Assembly: GCA_025656675.1 (NCBI GenBank)
Contig: JAHXHN010000002.1
Location: forward strand, 1 to 64,000
Direction of reading: 5' to 3'
Source: Candidatus Thiodiazotropha sp. (ex Codakia rugifera)
Lineage (GTDB): Bacteria; Pseudomonadota; Gammaproteobacteria; Chromatiales; Chromatiaceae
DNA length: 64,000 bases
Notes under the pieces: model-generated
What the model was told of the DNA's origin: nothing
Databases searched by the model: none
What the model saw: only the letters and a program-made list of their open reading frames with translations
In this document: piece by piece, positions 54,198 through 62,856 of the stretch
Layout of the letters: each line of letters opens with the position of its first letter
Position numbering within the stretch: the first letter of the stretch is position 1
Translations under genes and position numbers: made by a program

Positions 54198-55510
54198 GCA
54201 GCCAGCTGACGCCCGCACTGCTGATTCCCTATGATGCTGCCGGTGAGGAGCTTGACGACAGCAATACGATTACGCTGGATTTCAATCCTGAAACACTGAC
54301 CCTGAAAGTGCAGGCCGGCGAGGAAGCTGATCGTGGTCGTGCCGGTCGCCAACAGTCCCAGCATGTCGCCAAGAGTACGGCAACGCTCTCATTTGACGCG
54401 ATATTCGACACCACCCGTCCCAATCCTGCGCGGGGTGGCAGTGGGGATGAACCCACCGGTCCCGAAAAGCTCGACGTGCGCGTCAAGACATCAGTTATCG
54501 CCGGTTTCCTGCAAGCGGAAGGGGATGGCGAAAACTCCTCGCCACGGCGGGTACGTTTTCATTGGGGTAGCGTCATCTTCGACGGTCTCATTAAGTCGTT
54601 CAGCGAGACACTTGATTATTTCTCGCCGGAAGGTGTACCGCTTCGCTCGAAATTGTCTTTATCGATCACCGAGCAGGATTTTCGCTACAACGTCGATGCG
54701 GATCAGGTACAGCGTGCGCCTGCCACGCCAAATGCCAATCAGGCTGGCGACCTGGCGGCAAACAACGGCCTTGATTCACTGTTCGACCTGTCGGCTGGTG
54801 CCGGATTTAAACTCGATCTGTCGCTGGATCTGGACCTGCAGGTCGGACTGTCTCTGGATATTGGTTTCGACGCTGACATAAAGCTGGGTGCGGAACTCGG
54901 TTTCAACGCCGACTTCGATATCGGCATCAATGCCGGTGTTGATTTTGATATCTCGGCAGGCGCAGCGCTGGATCTGTTCGGACCTGCCGCGATAGAAAGC
55001 AGCCTCGGTGTCGGTACCGACGTCGATCTGGGTGCCGCACTCGGTGGCAAGTCACTGCAGTCAGTAACCTCCCCCGTCGTGCCCGGAGATGCCGCCCGAC
55101 CTCCCAGTGCCTGGGCATCCGAAGGTCCGGAGCCCGGCAGCCGTGCCAGCAAGCTGGCCGTGCAGGTACAGCAGTCGCGTGCAAGATCCGCCAGCACCAG
55201 CCGAGATCGGCTGCAGACCCGTTCTGGTTCTGGTGGCTCAGCAGGCACTCGCGACGAAATAGCTCATGGGAATGTTGTCGCACCCTTACCTATTAGAGGT
55301 TCACCACCTACCCGTCCTGCGAGTTTTGGGTCGGCACAAACCCGAGGATTGTTCCCTACACGGCAGCAGGCGTTACCGCTCGGCGCCAGTGACCAGTCCG
55401 GTCGACCCACTTGGGAGATATTACCCGTAGAGTCTAAGGAACAGTCAGTACGGATCGTTTCGGTACACCCGTGTTGTGTCCCGCAAAGGAAGCCTTATGG
55501 TTCATATTGA
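54194..55510 (+). CDS. Tube-initiation/hub protein with an Asp-Gly repeat and basic tail
   Basis: 438 residues. The N-terminal domain (about 1-175) matches the CIS tube-protein/Pvc7-type hub (TITLDFNPETLTLKVQAG, TATLSFDAIFDTTRPN, RVRFHWGSVIFDGLIKSF, LRSKLSLSITEQDF). From about 200 to 290 comes a hydrophobic/Asp/Gly alternating stretch (LDLSLDLDLQVGLSLDIGF and similar units), and a basic, Ser/Arg-rich tail (about 330-438). A LysM domain, usual in Pvc7, is not seen. The start at 54194 overlaps the preceding stop (ATGA). Confidence 0.82.
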   Translation: MSSQLTPALLIPYDAAGEELDDSNTITLDFNPETLTLKVQAGEEADRGRAGRQQSQHVAKSTATLSFDAIFDTTRPNPARGGSGDEPTGPEKLDVRVKTSVIAGFLQAEGDGENSSPRRVRFHWGSVIFDGLIKSFSETLDYFSPEGVPLRSKLSLSITEQDFRYNVDADQVQRAPATPNANQAGDLAANNGLDSLFDLSAGAGFKLDLSLDLDLQVGLSLDIGFDADIKLGAELGFNADFDIGINAGVDFDISAGAALDLFGPAAIESSLGVGTDVDLGAALGGKSLQSVTSPVVPGDAARPPSAWASEGPEPGSRASKLAVQVQQSRARSASTSRDRLQTRSGSGGSAGTRDEIAHGNVVAPLPIRGSPPTRPASFGSAQTRGLFPTRQQALPLGASDQSGRPTWEILPVESKEQSVRIVSVHPCCVPQRKPYGSY

Positions 55511-55691
55511 TGAAGTGCATAGCGAAGTCGTAATCGATTCGCCCCCTGGTAAGCCGCAACGCAGCGATGCCAATGACATACCTGCCGAGGTTAGGATCGA
55601 GGAACTCCGGGAGATTGTGCGTGTACTGCTGGCCGAGGAGTTCGAACGGGCGTTGCGCACAAGTAGTGTCGACAGCGGGTGGCAGGGATGA
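55497..55691 (+). CDS. Small helical eCIS protein
   Basis: 64 residues; AAAGGAAGCC precedes ATG 55497. The second half is a helix, PAEVRIEELREIVRVLLAEE, like the tiny DUF5908-type proteins of other eCIS loci, which have no known job. It overlaps both neighbours, hence co-translated. Confidence 0.65.
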   Translation: MVHIDEVHSEVVIDSPPGKPQRSDANDIPAEVRIEELREIVRVLLAEEFERALRTSSVDSGWQG

Positions 55692-56788
55692 GCAGTGGGC
55701 TCAAATCCGAACGGCTGATCCTGCACGGCCGGCCACGATTTTCGATCGACGGTGCCGACGAAGTTCGCCTCAACGAAGATCTGATCCGTCTCGAAGTGCG
55801 TGCCGACGAGGAAACGCCGGCCTGTCTCGAAGCTGTGTTCAAGAACTGGGGTCAGTCCCGAGCGGGGATGGAGCCCAACTATCTCTATTTTGACGGAGAG
55901 ATACTTGAACTGGGCAAGTCACTGAGTGTGCTGGCCGGCGATGCCGACAACGAAGCTGCGCTGTTCAGTGGCCAGATCACTGCCATCGAGGGTATCTATC
56001 CTGAATCCCGTGCACCGGAGATCCGCGTTTGCGCAGAGGACCGATTGCAATGGCTGCGTATGACTCAACGGAGCCGGCTCTTTTCTGATACCAGCGACCA
56101 GGATATCGCCCGGCAGCTGGCAGATGACAGCGGATTGCGTGCTGATAGCGAAATCGATGGACCGCAGCACATCGAATTACTGCAGGTCAATCAAAGCGAA
56201 CTGGATCTTTTACGTGAGCGGGCAAGAGCGGTTGACGGCCGGATTGCCGATCAGGAAGGCGTACTGCTGTTTCGGCCACGGCGTGACGAGGCGAGTGAGC
56301 CGGTGTTGCTGACACGACAGAACGAGTTACTGAATGTGAGTGTCTGTGCCGATCTCGCACACCAACGCAGTGAAGTAAGGGTACATGGCTGGTCGGTTGC
56401 CGACAAGGAAGCCATCCACGAATCCGCCGACGTTGAAACGGTACGCGTCGAGGCCGACAACAATGGCCGCCTGGGAGCGGCAATTCTCGAGGAAATTCAA
56501 TCCGGACTGAGCGAGGAACTGCACATGGAAGCACCTGCCAGCGACGAGGAGGCGCTGAAACTGGCCGAAACCCGCCTAAAGCGCCGTGCGCGGCGCTTTG
56601 TTACCGCCAGAGGCGTCACCGCAGGCACTCCGGGACTGTCAGTCGGTGACCGGGTCAATCTGGTTGACCTCGGCGACCTGTTTGCCGGTATCTACTATCT
56701 GACTGCCATACGCCACACTTTCGACATGCGCGATGGCTTGCGTACCTGGTTCATCGGTGAACGGAACGACCTGGGAGGACGCTCATGA
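55688..56788 (+). CDS. Phage gpD-like hub protein (late control D)
   Basis: 366 residues of the gpD/VgrG N-terminal type: LILHGRPRFSIDGADEVRLNEDLIRLEV at the start, the ring-forming core, then VSVGDRVNLVDLGDLFAGIYYLTAIRHTFDMRDG. It forms the baseplate hub that holds the spike. The ATG at 55688 overlaps the preceding stop. Confidence 0.9.
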   Translation: MSSGLKSERLILHGRPRFSIDGADEVRLNEDLIRLEVRADEETPACLEAVFKNWGQSRAGMEPNYLYFDGEILELGKSLSVLAGDADNEAALFSGQITAIEGIYPESRAPEIRVCAEDRLQWLRMTQRSRLFSDTSDQDIARQLADDSGLRADSEIDGPQHIELLQVNQSELDLLRERARAVDGRIADQEGVLLFRPRRDEASEPVLLTRQNELLNVSVCADLAHQRSEVRVHGWSVADKEAIHESADVETVRVEADNNGRLGAAILEEIQSGLSEELHMEAPASDEEALKLAETRLKRRARRFVTARGVTAGTPGLSVGDRVNLVDLGDLFAGIYYLTAIRHTFDMRDGLRTWFIGERNDLGGRS

Positions 56789-57507
56789 AACCCTGGTCAC
56801 CCACCCTGATACCGCCAAGTCCGGCGAGTGAACCTTCACGGCAACGTCTGTTCGGTGTCTATCCCGGCGTGGTTACCGATCTGCTCGACCCAGACGATCA
56901 AGGCCGGGTGAAGGTACGACTTCCCTGGGTTGGCGAAGATGATTCCATGCAAGCGACAGCATGGGCGAGACTCGTCACCTTTATGGCCGGTGCTGATCGT
57001 GGCAGCTGGTTCATTCCCGAAGTCGATGACGAAGTATTGTTGAGTTTCTTAGCTGGAGACCTACGCCGCCCGGTGGTGCTTGGCGCACTCTGGAATGGCG
57101 TCGATGCCCCTCCGGAATCCATGGACAGCGGTGGTGAAAACAACATTCGATCGATCACCTCACGCTCAGGCCACAAGCTGGCATTCGATGACTCCTCCGG
57201 TGGTGAAAAAATTACTCTGGTAACCCAAGGGGGGCATGAATTGGTGCTCGATGATGCGAGCGGCGGAACTATTTCAGTGCATCATAGCGGCGGTGCGGAA
57301 ATCGTTATCGAATCCAGTGGCACCATCTCCGTTACCGCACTCAATCAGGTCAATATCGACGCCCCGGCCGGGCTCAACGTTACTGCGGCTATGGTTTCGG
57401 TCGATTCTGGATTCTCGAAATTCTCTGGTGTGGTCAAGGCCGATACCGTCATTACCAACGCAGTTGTTTCATCCTCATACACGCCTGGCGCAGGCAACGT
57501 GTGGTAA
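56785..57507 (+). CDS. Baseplate spike protein (gpV/gp5-like)
   Basis: 240 residues: an OB-fold (about 25-110; GVYPGVVTDLLDPDDQGRVKVRLPW, DRGSWFIPEVDDEVLLSFLAGD, RPVVLGALWNG) followed by a C-terminal beta-helix with repeated GGAEIVIE/GTISV units, which makes the needle. Start overlaps the gpD-like stop by four bases. No PAAR protein gene is in the window. Confidence 0.92.
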   Translation: MKPWSPTLIPPSPASEPSRQRLFGVYPGVVTDLLDPDDQGRVKVRLPWVGEDDSMQATAWARLVTFMAGADRGSWFIPEVDDEVLLSFLAGDLRRPVVLGALWNGVDAPPESMDSGGENNIRSITSRSGHKLAFDDSSGGEKITLVTQGGHELVLDDASGGTISVHHSGGAEIVIESSGTISVTALNQVNIDAPAGLNVTAAMVSVDSGFSKFSGVVKADTVITNAVVSSSYTPGAGNVW

Positions 57508-57510
57508 CCC

Positions 57511-60012
57511 ATGAATGCACCGACTCACAAGCTGTTCATCCCGTTACTCAAGCAGCCACCACGTGAGACATTGCTGCTGTCACACCCCTGGTTCCTGCGG
57601 CAACCAGGAGAAGTGCCCGTCACCGCATCACCGCGCGTGCTGCAGTTCACCAGCGATGCCTTCATGGAAGATTTTCTTGCCGGCGTCGATGCAAGCGGGG
57701 AGGCACGAGATGTGGACGCATTCGAGCGTTTGTTGACCTTTCGTGACTACGCAGAACCACCGTCCTCGATGCTTGACGAGCATGGCGACCCACTCTATCC
57801 AGCCAGCCTTACCCGCGATAATGATCCTGCCAACACCCTGGAGGATGGACAGGAGACACCGGTCGCGGAGTGGTTACGCAAACTCTATCTGCCACTGCAT
57901 TGTCATTTCCATATCGTCTCGCTTGCCTTGCATTGTCGACGTGCCGGCTTTCCCAGAATTGCGTCATCACGGGTACTCGAAACGGGTATGGTCATTCGTC
58001 GGCTGGTGGGGGATCGCAACCAGGAACGCTGGGAGGATTGGGTTCCTGTCACTGCGGACAAGGGCGTGTGGCTTGAAATTGCCGATCGTGATATGCGTCC
58101 CTTGGGGCAGGGGCCAGAGACGCCAGTCATCGATCCGCAGGCGATAGCCGAGCGCTTGCCCGCAGTGGCTGAAACCGAACTGCGCGCCCGTGCCGGTCTG
58201 ACGGTCGATGATCCGCTACCCGATGCGTTGCATGTTGATCGCCTGAGCCCCCTGTCATCCGCAATTGGCGAGGCTGGCAAACATAATGTGATGTTCGGCT
58301 ATCTGCCCCTCAGCGCGGGCGCCTTCCAGTTGCCTCCCTTTGCCGATCCGGCCGATCTGGATGAGACTGAAATCGCCGCGCTGTTGCAGCAGCGGGCCGT
58401 GGAACATCTGCGGGCTGAATGGCTGGATGACCGGCCACCCAATCCAGGAGATGCAACTGCTTTCGTTGGCCGTTTGCAAATGTCGATACAGGCACCTTTG
58501 CGGGAGCTGGTGGCGTTACTGGTACTTCCGAATCCACCTGTAGACGATGTAGATGATGCCCGCGATCGTCTGGAGAACGACTGGGTCGACGGTTCGCTGG
58601 TCACTCACCAAAAGGCGACGGGCGATGCGGACATATCGGTGCGGATTACGCTTCAACGCGCCCTCTGGCTGGACGCTGATTCGTTTGCAAGTGTCTCGGA
58701 CTGGACCAACTCTCTTGAAGACACGGTGATTGCCGAGGCGAGAGCCCGTCGTCCATCGGAGGCAGGCTGGAACAATGACGATCACCCCCAATTCAGCGCC
58801 GATGTAGGGACGCTATTCAGATACCATCTGCGTGAAATCATCGATCACGGCATACCCGCAACCGGCACGCCGGCGACCGACGCAAATACAGATACGGATC
58901 TCCAGCACCTGCTCGGTGCCTTGCTGATGCGCATTCGCGCCTGCCGCATGGCATTGATGCGACAGATCAACCAGCAGATCCTGCCCGCTGACGAACAGCC
59001 GGATCTGGACCGAGAGCTTCCGGAATCCGGGTCCAGTGATGCCGATGACTATCCGGTGGTCACGACCGGTTCGCTGAGTGATGAGATCGAGGCCTGGCTG
59101 CAAGCCGATACCAGCGAGGCGCGCACCGAGGTGCCGCGTCCCTGGCCTCCTCTGGTCCTCGACGACACCCTTCTTTCTGTACACAGTGAATCGCGCAAGA
59201 TCGAATTTTCCTGTGCAGAGGTCAACGAACGCGGCACGGCAGCCGGCAACGCTTATCTGGAAGAGAGTACAAGCCGGCGCCAGGCGGTGAACGATCTTCT
59301 CGATCACCGCGTGGACGATGCCCTGTTGCCAAGCAGCTCGCTGCCGCGAAGCCAAGGCGATGAACTGCGCATCATCGGCCTGGATCTCGCTGCCCAACCG
59401 GAAATGGGATTGCTTGTGTTTCCCGGACCGGCGCCGACGCTGGCAAGTGTGGAAGCTATGATTAACGATGTGGTCGGGCGCTATACCACCAGCGGCAGTC
59501 CGGTGCCGACGGTGGAGAGTCAGCGCTCGGAGGCTGCGCAACTGCTCAATCTGGTACGCCCGCGCTTTGATGCCGACAGCCTCTATGCTGTCTGGTGTTT
59601 CTCCCGTATCGCCGGGCACAACGCTTGCGAAGCTGAACAGTTGCTATGGACACCAGGGAGCGAAGCGTTCTCGCTGGCTGAGCCGACTGACATTCTGGGC
59701 ATGAAACCGGTTGCCATGCAGTTGCCCGACCTGAAAAAACTGGTGCGTGACATTCCGCGTATTCCCAAGGCAAATGCCAATCCCTTCGCGGCGGTCAACA
59801 TCCCCGCAGATTCCGGTATCAGTACCGGTGAAGAGATGACCGATACCGCCCGCCAGTGGGGCATACAGATGATCTGCTCTTTTGGTATCCCGGTATTCAC
59901 AATCTGCGCCTGGGTACTTTTCTCCATCATTCTGAGCATCCTGCTGATTATTCCGGGCTTTGGCTGGCTGTTGCTGCTCAAGTTTTGTCTACCGGTGCCT
60001 GTGAAGAAATAA
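57511..60012 (+). CDS. Large unrecognised eCIS protein with C-terminal membrane segment
   Basis: 833 residues. I recognise no domain. The bulk (1-785) is soluble, acidic, helical, with HCHFHIVSLALHCRRAGFPRI-like and LLMRIRACRMALMRQINQQI-like helical stretches. The last 47 residues are strongly hydrophobic (ICSFGIPVFTICAWVLFS, IILSILLIIPGFGWLLLLKF), enough for one long or two short membrane helices, then VPVKK. It sits three bases after the spike gene and two bases before gp25, in the middle of the baseplate genes. The phage-derived clusters I know carry no membrane protein here; it could anchor the baseplate to the inner membrane. Confidence 0.75.
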   Translation: MNAPTHKLFIPLLKQPPRETLLLSHPWFLRQPGEVPVTASPRVLQFTSDAFMEDFLAGVDASGEARDVDAFERLLTFRDYAEPPSSMLDEHGDPLYPASLTRDNDPANTLEDGQETPVAEWLRKLYLPLHCHFHIVSLALHCRRAGFPRIASSRVLETGMVIRRLVGDRNQERWEDWVPVTADKGVWLEIADRDMRPLGQGPETPVIDPQAIAERLPAVAETELRARAGLTVDDPLPDALHVDRLSPLSSAIGEAGKHNVMFGYLPLSAGAFQLPPFADPADLDETEIAALLQQRAVEHLRAEWLDDRPPNPGDATAFVGRLQMSIQAPLRELVALLVLPNPPVDDVDDARDRLENDWVDGSLVTHQKATGDADISVRITLQRALWLDADSFASVSDWTNSLEDTVIAEARARRPSEAGWNNDDHPQFSADVGTLFRYHLREIIDHGIPATGTPATDANTDTDLQHLLGALLMRIRACRMALMRQINQQILPADEQPDLDRELPESGSSDADDYPVVTTGSLSDEIEAWLQADTSEARTEVPRPWPPLVLDDTLLSVHSESRKIEFSCAEVNERGTAAGNAYLEESTSRRQAVNDLLDHRVDDALLPSSSLPRSQGDELRIIGLDLAAQPEMGLLVFPGPAPTLASVEAMINDVVGRYTTSGSPVPTVESQRSEAAQLLNLVRPRFDADSLYAVWCFSRIAGHNACEAEQLLWTPGSEAFSLAEPTDILGMKPVAMQLPDLKKLVRDIPRIPKANANPFAAVNIPADSGISTGEEMTDTARQWGIQMICSFGIPVFTICAWVLFSIILSILLIIPGFGWLLLLKFCLPVPVKK

Positions 60013-60014
60013 CG

Positions 60015-60413
60015 ATGCGAGATCCAAATAAAATCTACGGGACCGGCATACAGCTACCACTGCTAAGGGAGCCTGGATTTTCCTGGATCAGCGGTAGTGA
60101 TGCTGTGGCTCAGTCGCTACGTGCCGTGTTGCTGACAGAACCAGGTGAGCGTATCGGCCGGCCAACCTTCGGCGTCGGTCTGCGTCGCTATCTGTTTGCC
60201 CCCAACACACTTGCTACCCGTGCAGCCATGCGGCAGGACATTGTCGATGCGGTTGGCCGTGATGAATTGCGGGTAACGCTTGACGCGGTGGATATTCATG
60301 TTGATTCCATCGAACCGACTCTGCTGCGTATCGAATTGCACTACCACCTCAAGGATGATCCGGGACCGCGTAGTCTGGTGCTGCCTTTTTACCTTGATCA
60401 GGGAGCCGCGTGA
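60015..60413 (+). CDS. Baseplate wedge protein gp25 (GPW family)
   Basis: 132 residues: SLRAVLLTEPGERIGRPTFGVGLRRYLF contains the EPGER signature of gp25-type proteins, which initiates sheath assembly. The start at 60015 begins MRDPNKIYGTG; the open frame reaches 53 codons upstream into the preceding gene and must be ignored. Confidence 0.92.
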   Translation: MRDPNKIYGTGIQLPLLREPGFSWISGSDAVAQSLRAVLLTEPGERIGRPTFGVGLRRYLFAPNTLATRAAMRQDIVDAVGRDELRVTLDAVDIHVDSIEPTLLRIELHYHLKDDPGPRSLVLPFYLDQGAA

Positions 60414-62716
60414 ACATGGCCAGTTTGCCCGACATTCGACTCGATGATCGCAACTGGGAAGAACTGCGCGACGAACTGGTGCGACGCATTCCCGTGCACA
60501 GCGAAACATGGACCGATCACAACCCGTCAGATCCCGGTATCGTACTGCTGGAGTTGTTTGCCTACCTTGGCGAGAATCTGTTATATCGCATGAATCGGGC
60601 ACCGGAAAAGGCGCGCCGTGAATTTCTCAACTTACTCAACATCCCGCTGCAGACTGCCACCCTCGCCAGGACACTGGTGCATTTCGAGCTGCCCAAGGGG
60701 CAGGATGCGCCGATCAATTTGCCTTTCGGAGGTAGCACCGCCCGAACCCTGGTGAGTGCAGGCAAGATAGCGTTTCAGGTCACCGACGAGCTGACTGTGC
60801 TACCGGTTGAAACGCGCGCCTATGTCAAGCAACCGGTACCGGAGCCGACAGCTGACATCGTCGGTGCAGAGAGTATGGATTTCCTGCTTCAGGACCATTA
60901 CGCCGAAGCAGGCAAGATCGCACCGGCCATAACCGCACACGGCTATTATCAGAGCGTGCCGCTGCCGGAAGTGGAATCAGGCGTTCTGCCGCCCGTGACA
61001 TCTATCGCCAACACCCTTGACAAGACATTGTGGATAGCCTTGCTGGCACCTGAACCTCTGATCAAGGGATTCGAGGATGCGGCCCTGCTGTCGCGCATGC
61101 AGCAATTGCGACTCGCCATCGCGGGCAAGACGTTGTCGCTCGGCGTGCGTGTGGACGATGCCCTCTGCGGTGCCGAGGATCATCGGGCATGCCCAGAGCC
61201 AGGCGGCGAGGCCGAACCTCTACCGCTCGATTGGCATATCGGTACCGGGCGCTTCAATCCTGCTGACCAACCGCTGGTCGACAATATCGTTTACCAGCGA
61301 CTCACTGTCGTCAGCGATCAGACCGAGGCACTGGATCGCAGTGGTGTGGTGCGCTTGCAATTACCTGTAGCACAGCCAGGAGGGGTGACTCAGTTCAACG
61401 ACTGGGCCGGTTTACTCGATCAAGATCTGCTAGGTGTCGGTGAATTGCCGCCACGACTGGAGCAGGCTGACGATCAGGCCCGGGTATTGACCTGGATTCG
61501 TGTACGTCGGCCCGGTGAGGACTATCCACAGCCGCGTCTGCATCACCTTGCCGGCAATACGGTGGCAGTCGAACAGGCCGTGACCGCGGCAGGGGAACTC
61601 CTTGGCTACGGCAGCGGGCAGACCGCCCAGCAGGTCCAGGTCAGCAAGTCGCCGGTACTTGAGGACACCTTGTTGTTGCAACTGCGCGAGGCCGGGCAAT
61701 GGGAGAATTGGCAGCAGACCGAGAGTCTGACATTGTCACTGCCTGATGACCGCCATTACGAGTTGGATTTGTCTACGGGTGTGATTAGTTTTGGTGATGG
61801 CATTCATGGTCGTGTTCCACGCCCAGGAGAGGCGATTCGTTGTCTCAGTTACCGCTATGGTGGTGGCGTCGCCGGCAATGTTCCTGCCGAGGCAATCAAC
61901 AAGGTACGGGGTGAAGGTTCGGTATCCAGCCTTAAATGTATCAATACCTTTGCCGTCAACGGTGGTGCCGACGGTGAGACAATTCCCGATGCCATCGATC
62001 GCATACCGCGCTGGATGCGTCACCGCGAGCGAGCAGTGGCGGCGCTGGATTTTGTAGAGCTGGCGCAGAATGCGCCTGGTGTTGATATCGGTCGTGTGCA
62101 TGTCCTGCCGCGACATAAGCCCCATGAACGGATTGACGAGGTACCCGGTATCGTTACGCTGGTGATCGTCCCCGCTTACGACCCGCTGCACCCCGACGAG
62201 CCGGTGCCGGATCAGATTATGCTGCGGCGGGTCTGTGAGGAGCTGGAATTTCGCCGCCTGGTTACCACCGAGCTCTATGTCACGCCACCGCAATACGTAC
62301 CTCTGTGGGTATCTGTGGCATTCGAAATCGAAGCGGGATACGGCTTCGAAACCGTCCGCCGCTGGCTTGAACTGGCAGTCCGTCAATACCTGGCGCCGTT
62401 GCCGCCGTATGGCCCGGCGGGACAGGGCTGGCCCTTCGGTCGGGCTGTCAGTGCCGCTGATGTTGAGGCCGCTGTGCTCAAGGTTGAGGGTGTCAGGCTC
62501 GTCTCCGAAGTGCTGTTGGAAGGCGATGAGATAGACGCCATTGGAAAATCGACCACTCGCAATGGAAAAATTCGTCTGCACCGCTGGCAATTGCCGGTTC
62601 TGCGCGGGGTGCAGATCACCGAAGCCGAAAATGCCGAGCCGATCGAGCGCGAAGAGCCGGCAGCTGGCGGTGACCCAGGCCAGTTACCTGTACCCGTTGA
62701 GCGTGAAGAATGTTGA
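60410..62716 (+). CDS. Baseplate J-like protein (gpJ/Pvc11-like)
   Basis: 768 residues. N-terminal LPDIRLDDRNWEELRDELVRR, TDHNPSDPGIVLLELFAYLGE and LLYRMNR are conserved baseplate J/gp6 elements; the C-terminal half has YRYGGGVAGNVPAEAIN and ERAVAALDFVELAQNAPGV. It builds the wedge ring of the baseplate. The GTG at 60410 overlaps the gp25 stop (GTGA); an ATG two codons later is a possible start. Confidence 0.92.
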   Translation: MNMASLPDIRLDDRNWEELRDELVRRIPVHSETWTDHNPSDPGIVLLELFAYLGENLLYRMNRAPEKARREFLNLLNIPLQTATLARTLVHFELPKGQDAPINLPFGGSTARTLVSAGKIAFQVTDELTVLPVETRAYVKQPVPEPTADIVGAESMDFLLQDHYAEAGKIAPAITAHGYYQSVPLPEVESGVLPPVTSIANTLDKTLWIALLAPEPLIKGFEDAALLSRMQQLRLAIAGKTLSLGVRVDDALCGAEDHRACPEPGGEAEPLPLDWHIGTGRFNPADQPLVDNIVYQRLTVVSDQTEALDRSGVVRLQLPVAQPGGVTQFNDWAGLLDQDLLGVGELPPRLEQADDQARVLTWIRVRRPGEDYPQPRLHHLAGNTVAVEQAVTAAGELLGYGSGQTAQQVQVSKSPVLEDTLLLQLREAGQWENWQQTESLTLSLPDDRHYELDLSTGVISFGDGIHGRVPRPGEAIRCLSYRYGGGVAGNVPAEAINKVRGEGSVSSLKCINTFAVNGGADGETIPDAIDRIPRWMRHRERAVAALDFVELAQNAPGVDIGRVHVLPRHKPHERIDEVPGIVTLVIVPAYDPLHPDEPVPDQIMLRRVCEELEFRRLVTTELYVTPPQYVPLWVSVAFEIEAGYGFETVRRWLELAVRQYLAPLPPYGPAGQGWPFGRAVSAADVEAAVLKVEGVRLVSEVLLEGDEIDAIGKSTTRNGKIRLHRWQLPVLRGVQITEAENAEPIEREEPAAGGDPGQLPVPVEREEC

Positions 62717-62856
62717 CTGGCACCCGACATCAAATCACCAACGGGGCCGTGCGGGCTGCTGATATCACGTTCGTGGGAGCAGGTTTGAGGACGGTGTTGC
62801 CTTGCAGAAGTTACGCTCGAGCAGGCGCCAACGAGTACCCGGAGTCGCTGGCATGA
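62710..62856 (+). CDS. Possible 48-residue coupled ORF
   Basis: Begins ATGTTGACTGG at 62710, overlapping the end of the J gene, and its TGA (62854-62856) overlaps the ATG of the next gene. Product: MLTGTRHQITNGAVRAADIT through VGAGLRTVLPC to ANEYPESLA. Clean overlaps at both ends are the same style as the neighbours; however, the protein is not recognised and chance is possible. Confidence 0.4.
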   Translation: MLTGTRHQITNGAVRAADITFVGAGLRTVLPCRSYARAGANEYPESLA

